The notes: generated from the sequence alone by a model not told the origin. Positions 30,762 through 40,133 are shown, counted from the first letter of the stretch. The stretch is 64,000 nt of DNA from CBDHHC01 sp050633205 (GCA_050633205.1 JBOEGA010000050.1:8356-72355); one strand, 5' to 3'. A program made the numbers and translations.

Positions 30762-31970
30762 TTAGGGACCGACTTTGCCGTTGTCCACGGTAAAGAACTG
30801 TGCATTTTCCCCAAAACTGGCAAACATCTCACTATCAGTGCCTGTCATCCAGGCCTGAACGCCTAAATCCAGTATTTCTGCGAATAGCCCCGCCCTTCGT
30901 TCTTCATCAAAATGGGCAGCTATTTCATCGAGCAGAACAATTGGTGCGGCACCGCTGTTAATTTGTTTTACCAGTTCTGTATGGGCTAGAACCAGACCTA
31001 CAAGCAAGGCTTTCTGCTCACCTGTTGAACAATACCGGGCTGGCATTGCTTTGGGTCCGTGGTTTACCAGTAGATCACTTCTGTGAGGTCCTGTCAAAGT
31101 GCGTTTAGCCGCACGATCTCTCATTCTTCCCTGTGCCAGCGCCCGGATATACAGATCTTCCGCTTCAACTGCCGGATAATCTGCCAACCAGGTCTCAAGA
31201 TCGCCCTCCAGGCTTAGCTCAGCCCAGGGAAATGTATTATTTTTGCTCTCTTTACGCGTATAAATTGTGCCAGCCAACTGAGCTATGGCCTCGCAACGGG
31301 TCGCTGCAATAGACACACCGATTTCAGCCATCTGAACTTCAAGGCCTTCAAACAGTACAGGCTGGATATTGTCAGCTTCCAGAAGTTTGTTACGCTGGCG
31401 CATTGCCCGCTCGAACTGGTTAATCCGTTTTTGATAGCCGGGATCAAAGCAGGAGATCAGTTTATCGAGGAAACGACGGCGTTCTGACGCCGGACCAGTG
31501 AACAGGCCATCCATTGCCGGGGTCAGCCAGCTTATATGGAGATAGTCAGATAGTGCATTTGTGCTGGAAGGTTCGCCATCCACACGAACGATGCGGCTTG
31601 CTCTTTCGCCCATCTGAGATTTAGGACTAAGGCCTGTGCCTATTGTGAAATCACCATGAGCTGTATGAATTTTTGCTGATATTGCCCAGGGTGTTGAGCT
31701 GTTCATCTTTGCCAGATCTGCATAGGCTGCACGCCTCAGACCTGTTCCTGATGAATAAAGGGATACAGCTTCCATGAGATTGGTTTTGCCGGAACCGTTT
31801 GATCCGGTCAGAACAATCGGGCGCTGGTCCGGCTCAATAGTAAGGCTTGAGTAGTTCCGGTAGGATGTGAGAGACAGTCGGGATATCCAGCAGCGATCAG
31901 CCTGTAAATCCATAGAAGCTGATGCTGTTTCGCTGTTATTATTATTGATATCCAGAGACTCCAAACTCAT
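30762..31970 (-). CDS. recF: DNA replication and repair protein RecF
   Basis: A 402-residue SMC-like ATPase that helps load RecA at gaps. The N-terminal SLTSYRNYSSLTIE strand and the P-loop TGSNGSGKTNLMEAV are typical, as are the late signature STGEQKALLVGLVLAH and Walker B IVLLDEIAAHFDE. The first 25 or so residues (rich in Asn and Ser) extend beyond the usual start. It begins 12 nt after dnaN. Confidence 0.95.
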   Translation of the reverse strand: MSLESLDINNNNSETASASMDLQADRCWISRLSLTSYRNYSSLTIEPDQRPIVLTGSNGSGKTNLMEAVSLYSSGTGLRRAAYADLAKMNSSTPWAISAKIHTAHGDFTIGTGLSPKSQMGERASRIVRVDGEPSSTNALSDYLHISWLTPAMDGLFTGPASERRRFLDKLISCFDPGYQKRINQFERAMRQRNKLLEADNIQPVLFEGLEVQMAEIGVSIAATRCEAIAQLAGTIYTRKESKNNTFPWAELSLEGDLETWLADYPAVEAEDLYIRALAQGRMRDRAAKRTLTGPHRSDLLVNHGPKAMPARYCSTGEQKALLVGLVLAHTELVKQINSGAAPIVLLDEIAAHFDEERRAGLFAEILDLGVQAWMTGTDSEMFASFGENAQFFTVDNGKVGP

Positions 31971-31982
31971 CTATGGGACCTG

Positions 31983-33101
31983 TTATACCCTCATAGGCAT
32001 CAGAACATAAAGCGCCGAGTGGTCGCCTTCTTCTGTTACCATTGTTGGTGAGCCAGGGTCAGCCAGTTTAAAGCAGGCGGTTTCGCTTTCGAGAAGACCC
32101 GAGATATCAAGCAGGTAACGGGCGTTAAAGCCGATTTCCATAGGCTCGAACTCATAATCCACGGTCAATTGCTCAGTTACACTGCCGCTGTCAGGGTTAT
32201 TAACTGACAGGATCAGGTTGCCACCATCGATATTGAGCTTTACTGCACGGCCCTTGTCACTGGAAAGGGTAGAAACGCGGTCAACCGCACTTGCAAATTC
32301 GCCGTTGCGAACGTGCATGAATTTGTCATTGGCTTCGGGGATTACCCGGCCATAATCAGGGAAGGTTCCGTCGATAAGCTTGGAGGTCAGGATTAACGGG
32401 CCGACAGAGAAGCGGATTTTGCTTTCTGATACGCCGACTTCAACCATGTCCTCGCCATCTTCCACGAGGCGATGTACTTCGTTCACAGTTTTGCGTGGAA
32501 CGATAACACCTGGCATTCCAATAGCGCCTTCCGGAATTGGAAATTCTACCTGAGCAAGACGGTGGCCGTCAGTTGCTACAGCACGCAATGTCTCTTTGCC
32601 GTCAGTTGAGGCAGCATGCAGGTAAATACCGTTCAGATAATAACGGGTTTCTTCAGTTGAAATTGCGAAACGTGTTTTTTCGATCAGGCGCTTCAGATCC
32701 TTTGAGGGTATCTGGAACTGATGATCCATTGCACCGGCTTCAAGGGTTGGGAAATCGCTTGCAGGTAATGCCTGCAGAGAAAACCTGGATTGGCCTGATG
32801 ATAAAGTCATCCGTCCGTCTTCCGGGCCGCTTTGAACTTCGATTTCAGCGCCTTCAGGAAGTTTACGAACGATATCGTGCACCATATGTGCAGAAACTGT
32901 AATACTGCCAGGGTTTTCAACACGGGATGGAACCCGCTCTATGACTTCGCGTTCAAGATCTGTGGCCGTTAGCTTCAGCTCTTCACCATCAGCTTCCAGT
33001 AATACGTTAGAGAGAATAGGGATAGTGTTCCTACGCTCAACGACGCTGGTTACATGGTTCAGTGCTCTGAGCAATGCGCCTTTCTCTATGATCAATCGCA
33101 T
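31983..33101 (-). CDS. dnaN: DNA polymerase III sliding clamp (beta subunit)
   Basis: A 372-residue beta clamp with the usual three-domain fold: N-terminal MRLIIEKGALLRALNHVTSVVERRNTIPILSNV-type start, the central ETRYYLNGIYLH block, and the C-terminal end YVLMPMRV. It forms the ring that holds DNA polymerases on DNA. The ATG at 33101 has GGAG five bases upstream. A short hairpin (33127-33154) lies in its leader. Confidence 0.97.
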   Translation of the reverse strand: MRLIIEKGALLRALNHVTSVVERRNTIPILSNVLLEADGEELKLTATDLEREVIERVPSRVENPGSITVSAHMVHDIVRKLPEGAEIEVQSGPEDGRMTLSSGQSRFSLQALPASDFPTLEAGAMDHQFQIPSKDLKRLIEKTRFAISTEETRYYLNGIYLHAASTDGKETLRAVATDGHRLAQVEFPIPEGAIGMPGVIVPRKTVNEVHRLVEDGEDMVEVGVSESKIRFSVGPLILTSKLIDGTFPDYGRVIPEANDKFMHVRNGEFASAVDRVSTLSSDKGRAVKLNIDGGNLILSVNNPDSGSVTEQLTVDYEFEPMEIGFNARYLLDISGLLESETACFKLADPGSPTMVTEEGDHSALYVLMPMRV

Positions 33102-33474
33102 GACGACTCCTGGCTCAATTTAATCGTAGGGAAGCTCGCGAGAAAGTTTCCCTAACATTGATGTAATTTATTCAACATATACACCATAACCGGGTTCACA
33201 AAATACAAAATAAAAAGATCCCACCACAAAAAACTTTTTTCCATACAAAAGCTTATTTGCGAAACTATTTTCTGAACCCACTTATGATCCCGCGTAAATA
33301 CGGGGTTGCCTGCCTTCTTTATCAGCAAGACGCAAATCCTGCCGTATCTACCTGTAGCTAATCCTGTTGGGGAATTCAAAAGACGAATCGAATACTGCAG
33401 GCAAGAAGGAAGACTGTATTAGCACACAGTCACCCTACGATCAAAAAATTAAATTGATTCCGGAGGGTATCTGA
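33102..33474. other. dnaA-dnaN intergenic region
   Basis: About 415 bases separate dnaA from dnaN. Two hairpins border it: TAGGGAA/TTCCCTA arms at 33127-33133 and 33148-33154 with CTCGCGAG between, in the dnaN leader, and one after dnaA. A 75-codon open frame on the minus strand (33379-33152) has no recognisable features and I do not call it. No DnaA box is evident here. Confidence 0.4.
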
Positions 33475-33501
33475 ACCCGGCTTTTCTATAAAAGGCCGGG
33501 T
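33475..33501. repeat. Hairpin just after dnaA
   Basis: ACCCGGC (33475-33481) pairs with GCCGGGT (33495-33501), extended inward by TTTT/AAAA with one bulge. It begins 15 bases after the dnaA stop codon. Neither flank has a U-tract, so it may pause or stabilise mRNA rather than terminate. Confidence 0.5.
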
Positions 33502-33516
33502 CCGGAATATTTTGTT

Positions 33517-34950
33517 TTAGTCCTGTAACAGGCGCTTCAGGATCTCAATTTCTTCTTTTAGTGTCGCATCTTCCTGAACCTGGCCTTCAATCTTGCGAAT
33601 TGCATGAAGGACAGTTGTGTGATCACGACCGCCAAAACGTCTTCCAATTTCTGGCAGAGAGCGTGATGTCAGACTTTTAGCCAGGAACATTCCAATCTGG
33701 CGTGGCCAAACGATTGAACGATTTCTGCGCTGAGAAAGAATATCTCCACGACTTACACCAAAATGCTTGGACACGATGCGAAGGATATCATCAATCTTGA
33801 CACGTTTTGGCTCTTTGCCTCGCATAAGATCACGGATGATATGTTCAGCCGTTTCCAGACTCAATGTCTGCTCAGTCAACTGGAATGCAGCGTAAATTCT
33901 GGTAATTGCACCTTCAAGTTCACGACCGCTTTCCGTCAGACGGGCTGCCAGGAACTCAATGACACTGTCGCTGATAGCGAAACCAGGATCATTCTTTGTT
34001 TTTGCTTCCGCACGTTTTTTCAGAATTTCAAGGCGAAGCTCATAGTTCAGTGGTGAAATTTCTGTTGTCAGACCACCAGCAAGACGGGAGCGCATACGAG
34101 CGTCCAGGCTTTCAAGCAAAGTCGGAGCTCTGTCACCAGCAACAACAACCTGTTTGCCGCCATCGATCAGTGAATTCAGAGTGTGTCCGAACTCCTGCTG
34201 GATTGTACGGCCCTGCAAAAACTCCATATCGTCAATAAGTAGTATATCAATACCGCGCAATTTATCCTTGAATGCAATTGCATCACGAGCACGAAGAGCT
34301 TCAACAAAGCTGTACATGAAACGCTCAGCGGTAAGATACAGTACACGGGCATTCGGGTTACGACGCTTTACTTCCCATGCAATTGCATGAAGAAGGTGCG
34401 TTTTGCCCAAGCCAACTGAACTATGAATAAAGAGAGGGTTATAACGTAAAGGTGTATCCTGAACAGATTCTGCGACCTGCCAGGCTGCTGCATGAGCTAA
34501 CCTGTTTGAACTCCCGATGACAAAGTTTTCAAATTTGAAACGTTTGTCCAATGGAGAGCCTTCGAAGCCTTCATACTCGGTTCGCACTTCATCTACGCCA
34601 ACCATAGTTCCTGATGAAGACTTCATAGACATGCCAGTTTTGGTCCTGGAATTGTCTGCTGCAGCTTCTGTTTTAACCCGTTCGCTCAAAGCACGTGGCT
34701 GGCGAACAGAGAAATCCAGTCTAATAATGTCTTTGAATTCGACTTTACAGGATGCCATCACCTTGTCGAAATAATGAGACTCCAGCCAGTTCTTTAGAAA
34801 TCGGGTTGGAACAGTAAGATGAATCCTGCCGCCTTCGCATGATGCCATTTCCACTCTCGCAAACCAACTTGTAAAGACGTCCTCTCCCAGCTCAACACGA
34901 AGCCGGCTTTTCACACGAGCCCATTTAACCTGTATGCTATCGTTATCCAC
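33517..34950 (-). CDS. dnaA: Chromosomal replication initiator DnaA
   Basis: A 477-residue initiator. Domain I spans about residues 1-85 (WARVKSRLRVELGEDVFTSWFARV), followed by a short linker. The AAA+ domain has Walker A SSVGLGKTHLLHA and Walker B LLIDDMEFLQG. The C-terminal DNA-binding domain has the signature GGRDHTTVLHAIRKIE. The start is GTG at 34950-34948, which lies inside a perfect DnaA box (34943-34951), so DnaA could repress its own translation start or promoter. It is followed by dnaN after 415 bases. Confidence 0.97.
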   Translation of the reverse strand: MDNDSIQVKWARVKSRLRVELGEDVFTSWFARVEMASCEGGRIHLTVPTRFLKNWLESHYFDKVMASCKVEFKDIIRLDFSVRQPRALSERVKTEAAADNSRTKTGMSMKSSSGTMVGVDEVRTEYEGFEGSPLDKRFKFENFVIGSSNRLAHAAAWQVAESVQDTPLRYNPLFIHSSVGLGKTHLLHAIAWEVKRRNPNARVLYLTAERFMYSFVEALRARDAIAFKDKLRGIDILLIDDMEFLQGRTIQQEFGHTLNSLIDGGKQVVVAGDRAPTLLESLDARMRSRLAGGLTTEISPLNYELRLEILKKRAEAKTKNDPGFAISDSVIEFLAARLTESGRELEGAITRIYAAFQLTEQTLSLETAEHIIRDLMRGKEPKRVKIDDILRIVSKHFGVSRGDILSQRRNRSIVWPRQIGMFLAKSLTSRSLPEIGRRFGGRDHTTVLHAIRKIEGQVQEDATLKEEIEILKRLLQD

Positions 34951-34951
34951 A
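34943..34951 (+). promoter_or_regulatory. Perfect DnaA box over the dnaA start codon
   Basis: TTATCCACA, the consensus DnaA binding site, reads on the plus strand; its complement contains the dnaA GTG start. A weaker site, TTATTTACA, is 43 bases further upstream (34994-35002). The arrangement suggests autoregulation. Confidence 0.7.
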
Positions 34952-35063
34952 GTACGATCCCCACTTGTCTATACACGCAAAACCAGTGCGTGGTTATTTA
35001 CACATTCTGTTCAAAACAACGCTTGAACTGACTTCCATGAACATTGGCCACATCCAGAACTTT

Positions 35064-35507
35064 CTAGCTCTGGCTCCAAGGAAGCCCCTCTGCTTTCCAA
35101 CCCGATATCCTTCCACGATGCTGATCCGCATCAAGTGATCCTTCGAAACCGTCGATCACATTTATACATCGTGTATATCCTGCCTTAGTCATGACTTTTG
35201 CCGCTGCCAGACTTCGGGCTCCGGATCGGCACAAGAAGAAGAGGTCAGCCTCATGACCAATACCGAGCTTGCCGAGCTCGGCTTCAAGCTGTTCAACGAA
35301 GGAACTATTGATCTGCTGGGTTGAAAAAGACATCCACTCCAACAATACCGGACGTTTGCCTATCGATGATAAATCGACACATCCGACATAAGACCATTCC
35401 GCATAAGTCCTAACGTCAATCAGCGTAGCTTGTGCATTCGCCGCTAAACTTTCCCAGACCTCCTTTACGCTTACCTGACCGATCTGATTATCTATTTGCT
35501 CGCTCAA
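35064..35507 (-). CDS. Rhodanese-domain sulfurtransferase
   Basis: A 147-residue single rhodanese domain. It begins VSVKEVWESLAANAQATLIDVRTYAEWSYVG, which is the usual substrate-channel strand, and carries the active-site loop FLCRSGARS with the catalytic cysteine. Such proteins shuttle sulfane sulfur. The start is TTG 35507 with GAGGTG upstream. It lies immediately upstream of dnaA on the same strand. Confidence 0.88.
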   Translation of the reverse strand: MSEQIDNQIGQVSVKEVWESLAANAQATLIDVRTYAEWSYVGCVDLSSIGKRPVLLEWMSFSTQQINSSFVEQLEAELGKLGIGHEADLFFLCRSGARSLAAAKVMTKAGYTRCINVIDGFEGSLDADQHRGRISGWKAEGLPWSQS

Positions 35508-36162
35508 GAGTATTCACCTCAATACATATCCACAAAACCAGCTTAACCGTTTTTTAACAAAAGTCCAGTAGGTATAATGCAAGTAAAATTGTAGAATTTC
35601 CGCCATCAAGACGGACTTACCCACTCTATTCATCAAGTAATCAAGGTACAAATAGATAAAGTTTTGAGGTCAGCTTACCGCTGCATGCCTATTCAATAAA
35701 CGGCCTACACTTTTCAGACTCAAAACTAAAACTGGGTACAGCTCGAAAATACTACTGTTGAATTGGGCGTCGCCCGATTGATGTGGACAACTATACGCCT
35801 CTATTTCAGACGTTTCAAGCTTTCGTTGCGCCGCAGTTTCGCCAAATTAACCATAAGTGTCTCAAACTGAAACAAAACGGTTATCATTTAAAAACTTAGA
35901 GAAAACACTCAAAAGCTTGTGAAACCAACAAAAAATCCCTTCAAAATACCGTTCAATTCAGAGGCCAAAAAAAAGTCAAAAAAAGTATATTGAACGCCAT
36001 TTTTTTATTGAAGCTTTTACGGTTTAAAATAAGTGAGTCTCAGAACGCACGGTAAATGCAGTTAATAAAGTGTTGATTTCCAATATTATTCAATCTTTTT
36101 CACAGGACAAAAAAAAACCCGGCCAAAGCCGGGTGTTGTAAATATGTAGCAAACAGGTGATT
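35508..36162. other. Candidate replication origin region
   Basis: About 655 AT-rich bases next to dnaA contain no gene. Three one-mismatch DnaA boxes surround or lie in it: ATATCCACA at 35526-35534, TGTGGACAA at 35782-35790 and TGTGGACAA at 36163-36171, and A/T runs (around 35960-36010) could be the unwinding region. GANTC sites (near 35718 and 36033) are present. Origins beside dnaA/rpsT are known in some alphaproteobacteria, but the boxes are fewer and weaker than in a typical oriC, so this is tentative. Confidence 0.4.
36109..36134 (-). terminator. Rho-independent terminator of rpsT
   Basis: CCCGGC (36118-36123) and GCCGGG (36128-36133) form a GC-rich stem, and the minus strand then runs into nine T. 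It starts about 46 bases after the rpsT stop. Confidence 0.9.
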
Positions 36163-36179
36163 TGTGGACAATCAGGCTA

Positions 36180-36446
36180 TTAAGCGCCCATTGCTTTCAC
36201 CTGTGCAGCAAGTCTTGAGACTTTACGCGCAGCTGTATTGCGGTGAATTACACCTTTTTGAGCCGTTCTTACGATCTCAGGCTGTGCGTTTTGCAGAGCA
36301 GTCTGGGCTGCTGACTGATCACCAGCGTCAATTGCTTCTTCTACTTTGCGGATAAATGTGCGCATACGGCTGCGCCTTGCTTTGTTGACCTCAGTCCGGC
36401 GTGCTATCTTGCGCACTGCCTTCTTGGCCGATTTGGTGTTGGCCAT
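36180..36446 (-). CDS. rpsT: 30S ribosomal protein S20
   Basis: An 88-residue basic protein, [26 protein letters not shown], which is unmistakably S20. It binds 16S rRNA early in small-subunit assembly. It ends with a proper terminator. The preceding promoter region is in the next 580 bases but not clearly readable. Confidence 0.98.
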   Translation of the reverse strand: MANTKSAKKAVRKIARRTEVNKARRSRMRTFIRKVEEAIDAGDQSAAQTALQNAQPEIVRTAQKGVIHRNTAARKVSRLAAQVKAMGA

Positions 36447-37027
36447 GCTGTTAAGAACCTCTTTTCACTCGTTAATATCAGAGCGTCAACCATGATAATG
36501 GACCATGTGTTCTTCCAGTAACCCAGGTTGGACGCGGAAATTTCGAAGCCATCTCCCGTGGAATATAGTGGTTTTGGCTTGCATATCAGTTCCGTATATA
36601 TCCTCACCAATAACTCCAGTCAACAAAAGAACGCCTGTCTTTACTAATAGACAGGAGATTAACTCCAATATTCTGCAAAAGAGCACAGGCTGAAGCGATC
36701 ACACGCATGTTTATAAGGCGGGGCAACGCTAACATGCTACGCTCGTTATGGGGTACGAGCCTGAAGGCAGGGGGTAATGTGATCAACTGCCAGCCTGTGC
36801 CTGAAGTTTCCTCCTATCATTTCGTTCAGAATGACCAGACGCGGCAACTTTGGCCATTCCGATACCACAGAGGGCCTCTTCCCGGGGTCAGAGAAGAGAA
36901 AACAGCGGGTTAACTGTTCTTCTTTTGTTCTACACACGAAGGAACATACAGTCAATCACAAAAAAGAACGTATGAAGAACTTTTATGTTGAATTGACTGT
37001 AACAACATTGAAAATATTGATTTTTTA
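36447..37027. other. Gene-poor region between rpsT and the AraC gene
   Basis: About 580 bases. Several short overlapping frames exist on both strands, but none has an RBS, a family signature or plausible composition. An inverted repeat TACAGTCAAT (36947-36956) / ATTGACTGTA (36992-37001) lies 27 bases beyond the 3' end of the AraC gene and could form a long hairpin. Confidence 0.4.
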
Positions 37028-38062
37028 TCAGGGGAGTTTTCTTATCTTTTCCTGTTGATTTTGCTGCCGGTAAGCACTTGGAGAATGGCCGAACCATCTC
37101 TTAACCGCGCGGGTAAACACACTTACTTCGGCAAAACCCAAAAGAAATGCTATCTGGGAAATATGCAGATCTGTATCCAGTAAATATTTTCCAGCCAGAT
37201 CCTGGCGTGTCTGATCCAGTATCTGAGAGAAATTAGCTCCAACTGACTGGAGCTCCCTCTGCAGGGTTCTCGGGCTCTTTCCCAGCAGTTTTGAGATATC
37301 CTTTATATTGGCGGTATCTCCAGGAAGTGCATCTATAATATGCTTCTGTATATCACTTATAATTGCCGGCCGGGTTGCCTGCTCCTCCATAAGCTTGTCT
37401 GACAGGTCTATTAAATATTTCCATAGGTGCTGATCACCTGACGGCATTTTCCTGTCAAGATCAGCAGAAGCAATTCTGATAGTGTTTTCCGGCTGACTAA
37501 AGCTGATATTACTCCCAAACATTTTATGGTAAGCGTCCAGATTTTCCGGCGCCCCCTGCTCCATACAAACTTCCTCGGGCTTCCAGTCCTGACCTAGGGC
37601 ACCACGCAACATGACAACCACTCTGGCAGGTGCCCAGACCGGCATTTGCTGCATACCATCAAAACCTTTTCTATAATTCCATTTAAAGTAACCAAAGCCC
37701 TTTAATTCCGTAAACTCAATTGACCGGAATGAAATCATGATGCCCGCATATCGAGCCCCTACACTCAATGCCTCTCTGACTGAAGGAGATTTTCTGAAAG
37801 CATAATGAATGAGACCATTTGCATATTTCTCAAAGGTTTCCACGAGTTCAAAGGTTAGAAAAGGGTTTTGTGTTATTCTCGCTGCTTCCTCCAGAATGAC
37901 AGCAAATGCTTCCAGGGGAATGTGATCATCATAATTGAGAAGGTCCTCAGGCACGAGCCCTGCCGCCTCCATGAGAGGAGCACGTGGTATTTTCCAGTTG
38001 TTTTCGAGAAGCATCAAAACACCATTGATCGCTCCGCAGTAGATATAAGGATCGTCAGTCAT
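37028..38062 (-). CDS. AraC-family regulator with an arabinose-binding-like domain (OruR/ArgR type)
   Basis: A 344-residue regulator. The N-terminal 200 residues resemble the Arabinose_bd domain of AraC members (NPFLTFELVETFEKYANGLIHYAF-type helices). The C-terminal DNA-binding domain has both helix-turn-helices, ISKLLGKSPRTLQRELQSVG and ISQIAFLLGFAEVSVFTRAVKRWFG, ending HSPSAYRQ. The effector is unknown. No obvious target gene is adjacent on the same strand; the next gene upstream is divergent, more than 400 bases away. Confidence 0.9.
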   Translation of the reverse strand: MTDDPYIYCGAINGVLMLLENNWKIPRAPLMEAAGLVPEDLLNYDDHIPLEAFAVILEEAARITQNPFLTFELVETFEKYANGLIHYAFRKSPSVREALSVGARYAGIMISFRSIEFTELKGFGYFKWNYRKGFDGMQQMPVWAPARVVVMLRGALGQDWKPEEVCMEQGAPENLDAYHKMFGSNISFSQPENTIRIASADLDRKMPSGDQHLWKYLIDLSDKLMEEQATRPAIISDIQKHIIDALPGDTANIKDISKLLGKSPRTLQRELQSVGANFSQILDQTRQDLAGKYLLDTDLHISQIAFLLGFAEVSVFTRAVKRWFGHSPSAYRQQNQQEKIRKLP

Positions 38063-38470
38063 ATATTCCGCTATTGTTATGCTAATTTTTGAGTGAAAAA
38101 CCGCGAGTGATCAGATTAATTCCAGTGGCATCAAAGTCATATAACTTTTACGCTGTTTTTTCTTGATCGTCATCCAGTCAGTGCCTCTACGGTTATAGTT
38201 ACATATGCGAAGATCCTGCCCCCCCAGGAACATCCCTCTGTACTTATTCTACAGTACAGGTTTCGTAAAATAAATACAGAGTATATACTATATACGGGGA
38301 AAACATGCATGCGGCCAGACCGGGCTTATTATGCTCTGTCATTGCGGGTCAAACTTACGTCATTTGCAATCAATAGTTTTTCCTTGCGGGATTAATATTT
38401 TAGCCAGCTTAATATTACTGAGACTGTTTTGCAGGCGGGAATGCCAAATGTTTTTTAGAAAGAGGTGATT
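38063..38470. other. Upstream region with small palindromes
   Basis: About 410 bases between the divergent AraC gene and a small ORF. They hold a CTGTACT (38238-38244)/AGTACAG (38253-38259) hairpin and a perfect 15-bp palindrome GTATATA-C-TATATAC at 38281-38295. These could be operators of the AraC-type regulator, but that is speculation. Confidence 0.4.
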
Positions 38471-38701
38471 ATGATTGTGGGAGTGAATTATATTATCTGG
38501 TCGGTGGAGCGCCAGTCCTGGTTTGCACAGGATACCAAAGGGTACACATTCGTACTGGGACAAGCAGGCAGATACCCTGAGGATCAGGCACGCAGAATTG
38601 TTTCCGAGGCTGACAAAACCGGCGACAGACATGAATGCATAATAGCACCGGAGTGCAATGCCATACTGAGACAGGAATTAAACACAATCGAACACATATA
38701 G
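38471..38701 (+). CDS. Small protein of unknown function
   Basis: A 76-residue protein starting MIVGVNYIIWSVERQSW. I trust it because AGAGG lies about six bases before the ATG, and the protein has balanced composition with two cysteines and an acidic/Arg-rich middle (PEDQARRIVSEADK). It has no signal peptide or helix. Its TAG stop lies inside a perfect palindrome. I do not recognise a family. Confidence 0.55.
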   Translation: MIVGVNYIIWSVERQSWFAQDTKGYTFVLGQAGRYPEDQARRIVSEADKTGDRHECIIAPECNAILRQELNTIEHI

Positions 38702-38718
38702 TTCAATTGAACTATATG
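38695..38718. repeat. Perfect 24-bp palindrome over a stop codon
   Basis: The half CATATAGTTCAA is followed at once by its exact complement TTGAACTATATG. It covers the TAG of the small ORF. It lacks a loop and a T-tract, so it looks like an operator for a dimeric regulator or a cleavage site rather than a terminator. Confidence 0.75.
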
Positions 38719-39284
38719 CAACTGCATCATTACTGACAGCAATATTAATCACCTTATTGCAGTGATTATACTCAATATGATACATGCCTGCAATAAATGA
38801 TTAAGTAATTGAAACAGTAAATATAGTATTATGTCATCTCGAATCAAACTTTAGTCATGAGCAGTCAACGACAATACATAAATGATGTGGTAGTTTTACA
38901 GTTCTTCATCCAAAAGCAGCCGACACTGCTTAGGGATTTTCCGACCCAGAGAGGCGAGTTTGATTTTGAGAGACCCTTCATTCTCGCCTCACCTTATTCT
39001 CTCATGAGATGTCTTTGCGGCGAAGACAGATTGTGAGAGGCACGAGTAAGAACTAATCAGTTTTTTACTCTCTGAGGGGGATGCATCCTGTTCGAGCGCA
39101 GCCAGAGGCAAAGCCGCTCCCGGATGGCAATAGTTTGCATCCCCCCAGATCAACTACCAGAGCATGTCGTGCTTAATCCCACCCCTGAGCCTTAGTCCTG
39201 CGTCGTGAATTCATCATATATTACCAATTTTCTCTTATTATAGCTGTTCGTCCTTCAACCTGTAAAATGTATGTGAGTTCAATA
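38719..39284. other. Non-coding region rich in inverted repeats
   Basis: About 565 bases without a convincing gene. GAGGCGAG (38951-38958) pairs with CTCGCCTC (38983-38990), and GGGGGATGCA (39076-39085) pairs with TGCATCCCCC (39136-39145), the latter enclosing about 50 bases. TAATCAC/GTGATTA and ATTGCAG/CTGCAAT pairs lie near 38745-38795. A structured RNA or a remnant of a miniature mobile element are possible. Confidence 0.45.
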
Positions 39285-40067
39285 ATGAGAGCCTTACCTG
39301 TCATTCTTTCTGCTTTTCTATTTCTGGCTTTTTCTGTACCGGCTATTGCCGGAGAAAAAATTCGTATGGGGTACTTTATGCTACAACCGCATACGTATAG
39401 TGAAATCAAAGATGGCCCGGCTAAAGGTGCCGGCATAGCCTATTTCAATAAAGTTGCGGAGAAAATGGGGTATGAAGTCGAGTGGGTAGGCCCTCTCCCC
39501 CTTCCCAGGCTAACTGAATATCTGAAAAGCGGAAAAGTAGATGGAACAATTGGTTTCCCTAAATTTTCACTATTTGAACAGTTTCTGGACTATACAGATA
39601 GTGCAGTCTATATGGCCCAGCCAAGCCTGGCGGTCAGTGCAGACAGATCCCTGTCATCTATTGGCAAGATTGGTGATATCAAGGACTTCAGAATTGGCTT
39701 TGTTAAATCAAAATCCGGCAAGACAACTCCCCTGATTGATAATAACAGAAAAGCGATTCATCTCAGAGAGTTTCATGGAAACAAGTGGATGGAACAAAGC
39801 ATCAGAATGGTTCAAAAACAGAGACTGGATGCTCTCTATGACCGGCAGCAATATACAATGCGTTATGTTGCAGCGCAACTTAAGCTGGAGGACAAAATCC
39901 GCGTATTGCCGATGCCTGCCAAGCCAAGCCCCATGTATATCGCGTTTTCAAAGAAGTCTTCCAAGGGAGCGAAGAAACTTGTTGATGCAAGCAATGCCGC
40001 AGTGTCAAAAATTAAAGCTGATTACGTTGCACTGCTCGAAAAGGAATTTAGTGCGTTGAAGAAGTAA
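39285..40067 (+). CDS. Family 3 periplasmic binding protein (amino-acid type)
   Basis: A 260-residue exported protein with a good signal peptide (MRALPVILSAFLFLAFSVPAIAG) from ATG 39285. The mature domain starts EKIRMGYFMLQPHTYSE and shows the SBP_bac_3 lobe pattern: GIAYFNKVAEKMGYEVEWV..PRLTEYLKSGKVDGTIGF. It lacks a typical ABC operon, so it may be a solitary sensor-like or transport binding protein. A strong terminator follows. Confidence 0.8.
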   Translation: MRALPVILSAFLFLAFSVPAIAGEKIRMGYFMLQPHTYSEIKDGPAKGAGIAYFNKVAEKMGYEVEWVGPLPLPRLTEYLKSGKVDGTIGFPKFSLFEQFLDYTDSAVYMAQPSLAVSADRSLSSIGKIGDIKDFRIGFVKSKSGKTTPLIDNNRKAIHLREFHGNKWMEQSIRMVQKQRLDALYDRQQYTMRYVAAQLKLEDKIRVLPMPAKPSPMYIAFSKKSSKGAKKLVDASNAAVSKIKADYVALLEKEFSALKK

Positions 40068-40079
40068 AGTGATTTTCAG

Positions 40080-40112
40080 ACACCTGCTTAACGGAGCAGG
40101 TGTTTGTTTTTT
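40080..40112 (+). terminator. Rho-independent terminator
   Basis: ACACCTGCT (40080-40088) pairs perfectly with AGCAGGTGT (40095-40103), followed by a T-rich run to 40112, only 12 bases after the stop of the binding-protein gene. Confidence 0.93.
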
Positions 40113-40133
40113 ACAGAGAAGGCCGTATCTACC

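Noticed and set aside
33152..33379. 75-codon minus-strand ORF between dnaA and dnaN
   Set aside because: No RBS, no family signature and composition unlike its neighbours; falls in a leader region with hairpins.
36447..37027. Overlapping short ORFs between rpsT and the AraC gene
   Set aside because: None has an RBS or recognisable features; frames on both strands overlap each other.
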